NCBI GenBank assembly: GCA_045600845.1
Contig: JAZRYR010000044.1
Coordinates: forward strand, 1-64,000
Reading direction: 5' to 3'
Origin: RGIG5612 sp045600845
Lineage (GTDB): Bacteria; Bacillota; Clostridia; Lachnospirales; Lachnospiraceae
DNA: 64,000 bases
The notes under the pieces were generated by a model. The model made no database searches. It had not been told where the DNA came from and saw only the letters and a list, made by a program, of their open reading frames with translations. The position numbers and the translations under genes are program-made. This document shows positions 1-7,752 of this stretch, in pieces; position 1 is the first letter of the stretch, and each line of letters starts with the position of its first letter.

Positions 1-1
1 C

Positions 2-52
2 GATGAGGATTCAGATGATGACTTTGGCGAACCTGGTTTTTACATTTTCTGA
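2..52 (+). CDS. C-terminal end of an upstream gene (partial)
   Basis: The window opens inside a plus-strand reading frame that encodes an acidic tail, DEDSDDDFGEPGFYIF, and stops with TGA at 50-52. A clear plus-strand terminator follows at 74-99, which supports this being the true end of a transcribed gene. Too little is visible to name the product. The acidic run followed by an aromatic end looks like a disordered C-terminal tail. Confidence 0.6.
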   Translation, partial: DEDSDDDFGEPGFYIF

Positions 53-73
53 CCAATGTCTTTTGTTTCTCTT

Positions 74-99
74 ACCCACCGCTGGTGGGTATTTTTTTT
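74..99 (+). terminator. Rho-independent terminator of the upstream gene
   Basis: ACCCACC and GGTGGGT form a perfect 7-bp stem around the loop GCT, followed by a run of eight T residues. It lies 22 nt after the stop codon of the partial gene at the window start. Confidence 0.85.
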
Positions 100-132
100 C
101 TTCCCTGCTATCTCAGGAGCAATTTCCTATTA

Positions 133-167
133 AATAAAAAACCTGATTCGAATGTTCGAACCAGGTT
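133..167 (-). terminator. terminator of the ACT/UPF0210 operon
   Basis: Read on the minus strand, AACCTG..TTCGAA and its inverted copy (140-167) form a 12-bp stem with one mismatch, followed by a T-rich run. It lies about 75 nt past the stop codon of the UPF0210 gene. The 168-243 stretch between them shows nothing else clear. Confidence 0.75.
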
Positions 168-243
168 TTACAAATTACATTTTCGCGCGATGCGAGCAAA
201 CCGCTCGTCAAAATCGGAACACCGCCCTTTTCTCAATCCCAAA

Positions 244-1593
244 TTAGTTTTTCAAACTATTCATCGGAGCTGGGATGCGGCCGCCACGTTTTACAAAGTC
301 CGCGCTGCTTTCCGGATGAACCGGCATGATCGGCGCTTCGCCTAAAAGTCCGCCGAACTCTACGCTATCGCCCACTTTCTTTCCCGGCGTCGGGATGATA
401 CGGACAGCAGTCGTCTTCGTGTTAATCATACCGATGGCTGCCTCATCTGCGATTATCGCGGAAATGGTTTCTGCCGGAGTTTCACCTGGAACAGCAATCA
501 TGTCTAAACCAACGGAGCAAACGCAGGTCATGGCCTCGAGCTTATCCAAACATAAGGTGCCACAAGCTGCTGCAACGATCATTCCCTCGTCTTCGGAAAC
601 CGGAATGAATGCGCCGGAAAGACCGCCAACAGAAGAAGATGCCATAACGCCGCCCTTCTTTACCGCATCATTCAAGAGTGCTAATGCCGCTGTGGTGCCA
701 TGGGTTCCACAGGTCTCCAGGCCCATTTCTTCTAAGATTCGTGCAACAGAATCACCCATAGCTGGGGTCGGTGCCAGAGACAGATCCACAATGCCGAAAG
801 GAGTGTCCAATCGTTTGGATGCTTCCTGTGCAACCAGCTGGCCCACGCGGGTTACGCGGAAGGCGGTCTTCTTTATGGTCTCCGCCACTACGTCAAATGG
901 CTGGCCTTTGATTTCTTTTAAAGCGCTGTGGACAACGCCCGGTCCTGAAACGCCGACATTGATGACTTTTTCCGGTTCGCCTACGCCGTGGAAAGCACCA
1001 GCCATAAATGGGTTATCCTCGACTGCGTTACAGAACACAACCAGTTTTGCGCAGCCGATACCGCCGGAAATCTCAGCAGTCTCCTTGATAATCCGGCCCA
1101 TCAGATAGACCGCATCCATGTTGATGCCGGCCTTGGTGGAGCCCACGTTGATGGAACTGCAGACTAAATTCGTCTGAGCCAGAGCTTGCGGAATGGAGCG
1201 GATCAGCTTTTCATCCGCCAGAGTCGTACCCTTCTGCACCAATGCAGAATAACCACCGATAAAATCGACGCCACAGGTCTTCGCAGCCCGGTCCATAGTC
1301 AATGCAAAGTCCACATAGTCTTCGCATTTGGAAGCGGCTGCCACCAATGCCATTGGTGTAACAGAAATTCGTTTGTTTACAATTGGGATACCGAATTCTT
1401 TTTCAATATCTACTGCAACCGGCACTAAATTTTCTGCATAGTGGCAGATTTTGTCGTAGATCTTGTCGCAGGCCTTTTTTGCATCTTCGTCACAGCAGCT
1501 AAGGAGCGAGATGCCCATGGTAACGGTTCGGATGTCCAGATGCTGCTGCTGAATCATATTTATAGTTGATAGTATATCTTTTTGATTAATCAT
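244..1593 (-). CDS. UPF0210 / PFL family protein (DUF711)
   Basis: This 449-residue soluble protein belongs to the UPF0210 (DUF711, 'PFL family') group, recognised from its full-length match in style and from segments such as GGYSALVQKGTT, INVGSTKAGINMDAV and GVSGPGVV. The family is widespread in Firmicutes and archaea and is related to glycyl-radical enzyme folds, but its reaction is not established. It is preceded by an ACT-domain gene (1603-1872) only 9 nt upstream, and this pairing is the usual arrangement for the family. The start follows an AAGAGG ribosome-binding site. A terminator follows at 133-167. Confidence 0.9.
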   Translation of the reverse strand: MINQKDILSTINMIQQQHLDIRTVTMGISLLSCCDEDAKKACDKIYDKICHYAENLVPVAVDIEKEFGIPIVNKRISVTPMALVAAASKCEDYVDFALTMDRAAKTCGVDFIGGYSALVQKGTTLADEKLIRSIPQALAQTNLVCSSINVGSTKAGINMDAVYLMGRIIKETAEISGGIGCAKLVVFCNAVEDNPFMAGAFHGVGEPEKVINVGVSGPGVVHSALKEIKGQPFDVVAETIKKTAFRVTRVGQLVAQEASKRLDTPFGIVDLSLAPTPAMGDSVARILEEMGLETCGTHGTTAALALLNDAVKKGGVMASSSVGGLSGAFIPVSEDEGMIVAAACGTLCLDKLEAMTCVCSVGLDMIAVPGETPAETISAIIADEAAIGMINTKTTAVRIIPTPGKKVGDSVEFGGLLGEAPIMPVHPESSADFVKRGGRIPAPMNSLKN

Positions 1594-1602
1594 AGTCGCC
1601 TC

Positions 1603-1872
1603 TTAAATGGTGTGCATTGCGTCGAAAATTTCCTCGCGCTGGATGTGAATCGAGAGTTCCATTTCTTTGCCCAATTCATTCAGCATATCAGAAATCTCTG
1701 CGAAGTTTACGGTCGCCTTGCTGATGTCAACGGCCATAACCATGGTGAAGTTGCCCTGAAGGATGGTCTGAGAAAGGTCCAGGACGTTCACATTGATTTC
1801 TGCCAGCTTGATGCAGATGCCGGCGATGATGCCGACTTTGTCGCTTCCTATAACTGTGATAATCGCGTTCAT
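1603..1872 (-). CDS. ACT domain protein (UPF0237 family)
   Basis: An 89-residue stand-alone ACT domain. It begins MNAIITVIGSDKVGIIAGI, the typical first strand and glycine-rich loop of an amino-acid-binding ACT fold, and ends in an amphipathic helix. Such proteins (UPF0237) are thought to sense small ligands and pair with UPF0210 proteins, as here, where the partner starts 9 nt after the stop. The start codon has a CAGGAG site. A conserved two-hairpin leader element (1888-1945) ends 15 nt before the start and may control the operon. Confidence 0.9.
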   Translation of the reverse strand: MNAIITVIGSDKVGIIAGICIKLAEINVNVLDLSQTILQGNFTMVMAVDISKATVNFAEISDMLNELGKEMELSIHIQREEIFDAMHTI

Positions 1873-1887
1873 TTTTTCTCCTGTTCT

Positions 1888-1945
1888 GGCATGAGGTCAG
1901 CCACGCTGACTTTCGGCCGGATGTCTGTTCCTCGGATGGAACGAC
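1888..1945 (-). promoter_or_regulatory. two-hairpin leader element, copy 1
   Basis: On the minus strand the order is GTTCC-loop-GGAAC, then AGACAT, a spacer, a GTCAGC/GCTGAC hairpin with a 3-nt loop, and CTCATGCC, ending 15 nt before the ACT gene start. The same order of blocks occurs at 36384-36443 and 43321-43380 ahead of unrelated genes. The CAT and ATG of the flanking blocks can pair to close the second hairpin. I do not recognise it as a known riboswitch class. Confidence 0.6.
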
Positions 1946-2166
1946 TTTTTCTATAAATTTGTTTGATTCTATCATATACGGCGAGAGTTTTCATCGTGTA
2001 TTTTCCCAGTTTTCATTGAGAAGTAAGGCTTTTTAGTGTAAACTTTTTCCTAGAACGAATCAAAAAACGACAAAAATGGCGACGTCTGCGCCAACTATTA
2101 TTCGATGGCGTCGCGAGCCTTTTCGCATCAAGGCGATGGTCTGCGCCGAACTCAGGCCAAACGATT

Positions 2167-3180
2167 ATGAGCAGATATATTTTTGGAATTGATTTAGGCG
2201 GTACGACCGCAAAATTGGGTCTCCTCTCGGAAGAAGGCCGGCTTTTTGAAAAATGGGAAATTCCGACCCGCATTGAAAATTTTGGCAAGAACATCCTGCC
2301 GGATCTGGCAAAAGAAATTGATCGAAGCATGGCGGAAAACTTCCTGACCCGGGACGATATCCTCGGCGTGGGCCTAGCGGTTCCCGGCGCAGTTATGAAG
2401 GAAACGGAAGTTGCAAAATGCGTCAATCTGAATGGCTGGGGCGGCAATGTGGCGGAGGATTTTTCCAAGCTCATTCATCTTCCTGTAAAGGTCATTAACG
2501 ATGCCAACGCAGCGGCGTTAGGCGAAGCGTGGCAAGGTGGTGGAAAAGGTTACCAGAATCTGGTGTTTGTGACATTAGGTACCGGCGTTGGTGGCGGCAT
2601 TATTTTGAATGGAAAACTTTTGACCGGTTCCCACGGTGCTGGTGGCGAAATCGGTCACATGAAATTATATCCGGAATATTTTGAGCCCGGCGTAGGCGAC
2701 GGTGATTTTTCCTGCGGAACTGCTTTGGATGTCTGCCCGGTATCCTCTTTCGCCGGATTTGGAGAGAAAGAAAAATGCGGCTGCAGTAAGAAGGGCTGCA
2801 CGGAGCAATATGCTTCCGCGACAGGAATTGTCCGCACGGCCCGGGAAATGGGTATGACCGACAAAGACAGCAAGTTCGGATTTCTTTCTGCAAAAGATGT
2901 TTTCGATAAAGCGAAGGATGGCAATACAACCGCGCTGGCGGTTGCTCATAAATTTGCAGAAGATTTTGGCAGAGCTTTAGCCAATGTCAGTGCCGTTGTT
3001 GACCCGGAAATTTTCGTCATCGGCGGAGGCGTTTCGAAAGCAGGTTCCTTCATCATTGACATGGTGCAGCCATACTTTTTGAAGTACGCGTTCCCGGCTT
3101 GCGAAGGAACAGAATTCGCCCTGGCGAAATTGGAAAACGATGCCGGCTTCTTCGGCGCTGCGAAACTAATGATACAATAA
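2167..3180 (+). CDS. ROK family sugar kinase, probably glucokinase
   Basis: A 337-residue ROK protein. The N-terminus carries the phosphate-binding loop DLGGTTAKLG. The middle has GTGVGGGIILNGKL and the GGEIGH motif, and the ROK zinc motif CGCSKKGCTEQ follows. Family members phosphorylate glucose or N-acyl sugars with ATP in the cytoplasm. The stretch between the GGEIGH motif and the zinc motif is longer than in typical glucokinases, so the sugar is uncertain. The ribosome-binding site is weak. It probably shares a transcript with the oxidoreductase 112 nt downstream, since no terminator lies between them. Its last 31 coding bases are repeated just after the stop codon. Confidence 0.85.
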   Translation: MSRYIFGIDLGGTTAKLGLLSEEGRLFEKWEIPTRIENFGKNILPDLAKEIDRSMAENFLTRDDILGVGLAVPGAVMKETEVAKCVNLNGWGGNVAEDFSKLIHLPVKVINDANAAALGEAWQGGGKGYQNLVFVTLGTGVGGGIILNGKLLTGSHGAGGEIGHMKLYPEYFEPGVGDGDFSCGTALDVCPVSSFAGFGEKEKCGCSKKGCTEQYASATGIVRTAREMGMTDKDSKFGFLSAKDVFDKAKDGNTTALAVAHKFAEDFGRALANVSAVVDPEIFVIGGGVSKAGSFIIDMVQPYFLKYAFPACEGTEFALAKLENDAGFFGAAKLMIQ

Positions 3181-3218
3181 AAACGGAGCCGGCTTCTTCG
3201 GCGCTGCGAAACTAATGA
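3142..3218 (+). repeat. 31-bp repeat of the ROK gene 3' end
   Basis: Bases 3142-3172, inside the last codons of the ROK gene, recur exactly at 3188-3218 downstream of its stop codon. The copies are 46 bp apart start to start, which is not a multiple of three. The second copy therefore sits in the intergenic part of the likely ROK-oxidoreductase transcript and is not translated in frame. Confidence 0.95.
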
Positions 3219-3292
3219 GCAGGTGAATAATCGCAGTACCGAGGAAGATGTAAACACAAAGTTCATAGGAACAATAATAAAGGAGATTGATT

Positions 3293-5287
3293 ATGTCAGA
3301 ATTTAAGTACAGCCATTTGTTTGAACCGATCGTACTCGGAAACCAGTTCTTCCGGAACCGTATTTTCAATTCGCCTACCGGTGTGGAAATTGATCCGGAA
3401 AGATATTCCTGTGCATATTATGAGCGCAAGGCGCTCGGAGGTTCTGCCTCTGTCTGCATTGGCGATGCTTGTCCAAACGAATTCGGCCGGGTCCGTCCTT
3501 CCCAGATTAACCTTTGGAATAATGACGAAAGCCAAAAGCTGGCGAACATTGCCCATAGTATTTCCCGCCACGGTGCAGTAGCAACCATGGAAATCTTAGA
3601 TGCCGGCAACTGTGCTACTTATTCTGCTTCACTCGGTGCTCCTTTATATGGACCGGTAGACGGAATCTCGCCGGAAGGTATTCCGATTCATATGATGACG
3701 GAAGAGCAAATTTACGCTTCCATTGAACAGCATGCGAAAGCCGCTTTATATGCGAAACGCTTAGGTTACGGAATGGTCACCGTTCATGGTGGACATGGTT
3801 GGTTGATTACACAGTTTTTAGATCCATCCAACAACCGGAAGGATCAATGGGGCGGAAGCATTGAAAACCGTGCCCGTCTTGCCATCGCTATCTGCGATCG
3901 GATTCACGAGGTCTGCGGAAGGGGCTTCCCGGTAGAAATTCGTATCGTCGGCGACGAAGTTTACCCGGGCGGATATCATATCGAAGAAGGAATTAAACAG
4001 GCTCAGCTTTTAGATGGCCATGCCGATTTAATTCACGTTTCCACCGGAAGCCATGAAGTAAAAGAAGTCTTCACCATCACTCATCCAAGCATGTTCCTAG
4101 CAGATGGTGCCAATGTAAAATATGCGGCTGAAATTAAGAAACATGTAAAAAACACACCGATTGCAACGGTCGGAGCTCTGTCCGAGCCGGACCAGTTAGA
4201 AGAAATCATCGCCAGCGGCCAGGCGGATGTTGTTGAGTTAGCCCGTGGCCTGATCTGTGATCCAGATCTTCCGATTAAACTTCAGCGAGGAAAAGAAGAT
4301 GAAGTCCGTAAATGTATGCGATGTCTGTTCTGCTTCTCCGAGCATATGCATTCGGCAATTATTCCGTGTGCCATCAATCCGGAAATTGGTCATGAATACG
4401 AAATGCATGACGCTCCGGTCCAAAATGTACAGAAGAAAGTTTTGATTGCCGGTGGTGGCATCGCCGGAATGCAGGCTGCAATTACTGCAGCAGATAACCA
4501 GCACGAAGTGATCCTTTGCGAGAAAAAAGCAGAACTGGGCGGAGCTCTCCTCTGCGAAGAAAATGTGCCTTTCAAGGAAAAACTGGGTCAGTATATCGCT
4601 CTGCAGAAACGTTTAATATCCCGCCGGGACAATATTGAAGTTCGTTTAAATACCGAAGTCACTCCGGAACTGATTAAGGAAGTGGCTCCGGACGCTGTCA
4701 TCTGTGCTTTGGGAGCAAGACCGGTGAAACCGAATATTCCTGGCATTAACCACAGCAATGTATTCAGCGCAGAAGAAATATATTTTGATCCGGAAAAGTC
4801 TGGCAAAAACATCGTCATCTTAGGCGGAGGTCTGGTCGGTCTGGAGCTTTCCATTATGCTTTCCGGTCTGGGCAAAAAATGTACTGTCGTTGAAATGATG
4901 CCAAACCTGAATGATGGCGGGAACAATCTTCATGGCGTTGCTCTTTCCTGCGAGCTGAAAAAATGTGGAGTGAAAGTCAGTCCGGCAACAAAAGCAATTG
5001 CCATCAACGAAGACGGTGTTCTTTGCGAATACACCGGAGCGAAACCTGCTCCAGAATCGAAATTTGGCATGGATAACTTCTATCCAGACGGAATCGAAGG
5101 AACGGTAACCTTTTCGGCAGATACCATAATCTACGCGGTAGGTCAAAAGCCTCTCCGGGAAGAAGCAAACGCCCTTCGCGGCATCGTTCCGGAATTTCAC
5201 CAGGTAGGAGACTGTGTTGTTGCGAAAAATATATATGAAGCAACCCACAACGCTCATTATATTGCCAAAGATTTAGGCAGACTGTAA
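3293..5287 (+). CDS. old-yellow-enzyme family NAD(P)H:flavin oxidoreductase with 4Fe-4S and FAD domains
   Basis: A 664-residue multidomain reductase of the 2,4-dienoyl-CoA reductase / BaiCD / flavonoid-reductase type. Residues 1-345 form the FMN TIM barrel (HGGHGWL followed by the QWGGSIENRAR region). The 4Fe-4S cysteines are in KCMRCLFCF plus a later PCAINPE. Residues 375-660 hold FAD and NAD(P) Rossmann motifs, AGGGIAGMQ and GGGLVGLE. Such enzymes reduce activated C=C bonds. A paralogue lies at 52213-54180. I chose the ATG at 3293, 7 nt after AGGAG, over the upstream in-frame TTG at 3287. The stop is followed by repeated copies of its own last bases and then a terminator at 5483. Confidence 0.88.
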   Translation: MSEFKYSHLFEPIVLGNQFFRNRIFNSPTGVEIDPERYSCAYYERKALGGSASVCIGDACPNEFGRVRPSQINLWNNDESQKLANIAHSISRHGAVATMEILDAGNCATYSASLGAPLYGPVDGISPEGIPIHMMTEEQIYASIEQHAKAALYAKRLGYGMVTVHGGHGWLITQFLDPSNNRKDQWGGSIENRARLAIAICDRIHEVCGRGFPVEIRIVGDEVYPGGYHIEEGIKQAQLLDGHADLIHVSTGSHEVKEVFTITHPSMFLADGANVKYAAEIKKHVKNTPIATVGALSEPDQLEEIIASGQADVVELARGLICDPDLPIKLQRGKEDEVRKCMRCLFCFSEHMHSAIIPCAINPEIGHEYEMHDAPVQNVQKKVLIAGGGIAGMQAAITAADNQHEVILCEKKAELGGALLCEENVPFKEKLGQYIALQKRLISRRDNIEVRLNTEVTPELIKEVAPDAVICALGARPVKPNIPGINHSNVFSAEEIYFDPEKSGKNIVILGGGLVGLELSIMLSGLGKKCTVVEMMPNLNDGGNNLHGVALSCELKKCGVKVSPATKAIAINEDGVLCEYTGAKPAPESKFGMDNFYPDGIEGTVTFSADTIIYAVGQKPLREEANALRGIVPEFHQVGDCVVAKNIYEATHNAHYIAKDLGRL

Positions 5288-5324
5288 AGAGAGTTTTAGT
5301 AGACTGTAGACAACTAGAATATTT

Positions 5325-5422
5325 GGCAGATTGCATACTACCCGGCTTTTTTGGCAGACTATAAACCAACAATCATTTTGGGCAGACTGCATACTACCCA
5401 GCTTTTTTGGCAGACTATAAAC
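5325..5422 (+). repeat. 42-bp direct repeat derived from the oxidoreductase 3' end
   Basis: Two 42-bp copies, 5325-5366 and 5381-5422, differ at only about two positions. Each starts and ends with GGCAGAYTR, which resembles the last codons and stop of the preceding gene (GGCAGACTGTAA at 5276-5287). A further partial copy, GTAGACTGTAGA, lies at 5300-5311. All lie between the stop codon and the terminator, so they would be in the 3' UTR of the mRNA. Confidence 0.9.
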
Positions 5423-5482
5423 ACTCATTGATTCGCAAAAAAACCAAGTAAAATGCAAACTTTTATTTCCTAGTGAATTATA

Positions 5483-5513
5483 GGGGAGAGACAAGTTCTC
5501 TCCCCCTTTTTTT
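5483..5513 (+). terminator. terminator of the ROK-oxidoreductase transcript
   Basis: GGGGAGAG and CTCTCCCC form an 8-bp stem around a 7-nt loop, followed by T residues. It lies about 195 nt after the oxidoreductase stop codon, beyond the direct repeats. Confidence 0.85.
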
Positions 5514-5550
5514 GAGTTTTCGTTTTTGCTTTGCAAAATGTGCCTAGAAA

Positions 5551-5746
5551 TGCTCATGTTTTTCGTTTCTGTTCCAATAGATTTAGAAATGTGCCTAAAA
5601 ATGCTCAACTTTTTCGTTTTCGTTCTGGTACCTGACCATCATTTACATTTTTGTTCTAATGTATGCTCTTCTTTTGCGTTTCTGTACCAAAACAACCGAT
5701 TTCGTTCATTTTTCAGAACGAAATCGAAAATCTTGAGCTTTTTTAG
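5551..5746 (-). repeat. intergenic repeat array A (CTCATCTTTT..CGTTTTCGTTCT family)
   Basis: This fills most of the 5288-5750 gap between converging genes. Plus-strand units of about 25 nt of the form TGCTCA-N-TTTTCGTTTYYGTTCY lie at 5551-5575, 5602-5626 and 5663-5688, with a degenerate unit near 5641. An inverted unit, AGAACGAAATCGAAAATCTT and onward, lies at 5715-5746. The last direct and the inverted unit can form a long hairpin. The array begins 5 nt past the stop codon of the minus-strand DUF1847 gene. Related arrays are at 20048-20192 and 36620-36823. Confidence 0.85.
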
Positions 5747-5750
5747 TTGT

Positions 5751-6392
5751 TTATTCTTCGCAGTCGCCAAAAAGTTTCTTGGAATAAAAGCCTTCGCTGG
5801 TGTAAAGAGCTGCTACCGGGTTATGACCCAATACACGGTCCTTGGTTACAAGCGTAGTAACTGGAGCTGCAGAATATTTATAGAATACGCTGTCATGACC
5901 AACGCAAAGGCCCATAACAATGTTAAACTCTGTACCTTCTTTTTCCAGATATGCAGCCTGCATAATCGGGTTACAGATACTTTTGCCGATGGCATTGCAC
6001 TCCTCAGGAATACCTAAATCCTGCTTGGAAACTTTGCCAACTTTACACCCGATTCCATATACTTCAAATCCATGGCTTCTTAAAATTTTTGCCAACGTAC
6101 GGGTTTCTTTCAAAAGTCCGACGCAGGTTGCAATACCTAATTTTTTATAACCCATGCGCTTCGCAAACAAAGCGATTTCCTGCACCCTGGTCAGCTGGCA
6201 ATAGCCATCATATTCTACGCTGGCTGCCGTCTGCATAAATTTCAGATTTTCTTCTTCGTAATATTTTTTCGTTACTTCTTCTAAGAATTCCGGGTCCATT
6301 TTCCCCGTTGTGCAAAACGCAGTATAGTCCGTTCGATCCGAATTGCAAAGCGGGTTCCCACAATCTGCACAGCTCATTTTTTCAACATCCAT
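5751..6392 (-). CDS. DUF1847 family metal-binding-like protein
   Basis: A 213-residue protein matching the DUF1847 family: an N-terminal cysteine cluster (MSCADCGNPLCN), a central region CQLTRVQEIALFAKRMGYKK, and conserved cysteines in IATCVGL, IGCKVG and MGLCVGHDS. The many ordered cysteines suggest iron-sulfur or metal binding, but no reaction is established. The ATG at 6392 follows AAGGAG and is preferred over a TTG ten codons upstream. It sits 41 nt downstream of the MacB-type permease and may share its transcript. The stop is followed directly by repeat array A. Confidence 0.8.
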   Translation of the reverse strand: MDVEKMSCADCGNPLCNSDRTDYTAFCTTGKMDPEFLEEVTKKYYEEENLKFMQTAASVEYDGYCQLTRVQEIALFAKRMGYKKLGIATCVGLLKETRTLAKILRSHGFEVYGIGCKVGKVSKQDLGIPEECNAIGKSICNPIMQAAYLEKEGTEFNIVMGLCVGHDSVFYKYSAAPVTTLVTKDRVLGHNPVAALYTSEGFYSKKLFGDCEE

Positions 6393-6433
6393 TTTTTCTC
6401 CTTTTGCCGGGCTCGCCAACAATTTATTCCTGT

Positions 6434-7687
6434 TTATTCATATCTTAATGCTTCAATCGGATTAAGTTTTGACGCTTTAATTGAAGGTACCATACCAAAT
6501 ACTACACCGATTACCATCGAAAATACAACTGCAATAATGATGGCATACGGATTGATGGCGGTTGGAATCAGGGCCACAAGGGAGATGATCTTCGCCAGAA
6601 TGACTCCCGCCACGACTCCCAGAATGCCGCCGATACCACTCAAAATCATGGCTTCCATAAGAAACTGCCGCAAGATGCGATTTTTCCGCGCGCCCAGGGC
6701 TTTTTTGATACCGATTTCCCGGGTTCTTTCCGTTACCGAAACCAACATAATATTCATAACACCAATACCACCGACCAACAGGGAGATTGATGCAATACCA
6801 ATCAACAGAATATTTGCGGAAGCAGACAGCTGCTGTAACTGGCTGGCGGACTCTGCTAAATCGGTACTTTCATATTTGATGGTTTCGTCTGTCGTGGATA
6901 AGGTTGCGCTGAGAATGTCCTTGCATTTGTTACCGACTTCGGTCATATTATCTGTCGAATCCGCTTTGACAATGACCTGCCTCGGTTCATCATACTTGAA
7001 TATCAGCGGCCATATATTATCCGGAATATATAAGGCGCCACTGGAATCATTATGATACATATAATAGTCTTCTAAGGAATTAATGGTCGGCTCAAACTCG
7101 CTCTTTTTGTCTACAACACCAACAACGACGAATGGTTCCCCCATAATATCAATGGATTTCCCTAACGGATTTTCGCCGCCAAATACAGAATCTCTTAAGG
7201 TGTCGTCGATAATGACGATTTTTCTTTGGCCATCCAGTTCTGCGGTACTGAATCCCCGGCCTAAAACGATATGATAGCCTGCGGTTTCAAAATAATTTTC
7301 GTCGATTCCCCAAACCTGACCACCATTAATCTGCGTGCCCTGGTAATACAGAGAGTCCGCGTAATTCCGCTTATGGATTAGGGATACATTCACCACATGT
7401 TCCACGTTCCGGATGTCATCGCAAATCTTTTCATTCAGCTGCGGGACTCCTTCCGGTACTTCGCTGTAGCTGAAGTCTGCTGCCCATCCATTTTGGTACA
7501 ACTGGATGGTTACCGTGTTCGTGCCATCGCCGATCAGGTTGTTTTTAATCTGCTCGTTCGTGCCGGTGATGGTTGACACAACAGCGATAACCGCCGCAAC
7601 GCCAACAATAATTCCCAGCATGGTGAGAAAACTTCTCATCCTATGAGCCCATATTCCTTTGAAAGATAATTTAATGTCTTCTATCAT
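6434..7687 (-). CDS. MacB/FtsX-type ABC transporter permease
   Basis: A 417-residue permease of the MacB family. It has an N-terminal membrane helix (residues 18-42), a large extracytoplasmic MacB_PCD domain (about 45-275) and three C-terminal helices. The loop TERTREIGIKKALGARKNRI is the family's cytoplasmic signature. With the ATPase at 9438-10103 and the two adaptors at 7753 and 10113 it makes an export system of the kind that moves peptides, antibiotics or surface molecules in Gram-positive bacteria. It is the fourth gene of the operon, 65 nt after the adaptor. Confidence 0.9.
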   Translation of the reverse strand: MIEDIKLSFKGIWAHRMRSFLTMLGIIVGVAAVIAVVSTITGTNEQIKNNLIGDGTNTVTIQLYQNGWAADFSYSEVPEGVPQLNEKICDDIRNVEHVVNVSLIHKRNYADSLYYQGTQINGGQVWGIDENYFETAGYHIVLGRGFSTAELDGQRKIVIIDDTLRDSVFGGENPLGKSIDIMGEPFVVVGVVDKKSEFEPTINSLEDYYMYHNDSSGALYIPDNIWPLIFKYDEPRQVIVKADSTDNMTEVGNKCKDILSATLSTTDETIKYESTDLAESASQLQQLSASANILLIGIASISLLVGGIGVMNIMLVSVTERTREIGIKKALGARKNRILRQFLMEAMILSGIGGILGVVAGVILAKIISLVALIPTAINPYAIIIAVVFSMVIGVVFGMVPSIKASKLNPIEALRYE

Positions 7688-7752
7688 AAGTTATTCGTAA
7701 ATTGTATAATTCTGTTTACTGCCAGTTTGCAGGAGCGTGTCCCGCCGGTGTG

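Noticed and set aside
326..1108. A 260-residue plus-strand frame inside the UPF0210 gene
   Set aside because: It is the antisense shadow of a well-recognised full-length protein and has no ribosome-binding site or family features.
1888..1945. A known riboswitch (glutamine, ZTP, fluoride, guanidine or preQ1 classes)
   Set aside because: I compared the conserved blocks from memory with these classes and none matched beyond short chance similarity.
2079..2114. GCGACG..CGTCGC inverted repeat before the ROK gene as an operator
   Set aside because: The arms are only 6 bp with a 24-nt loop and there is no supporting promoter; too weak to report.
5004..5608. Minus-strand open frames with repeated SVYSLPKK-like peptides after the first oxidoreductase
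   Set aside because: They arise from the 42-bp DNA repeats read backwards, overlap the real gene, and lack start signals.
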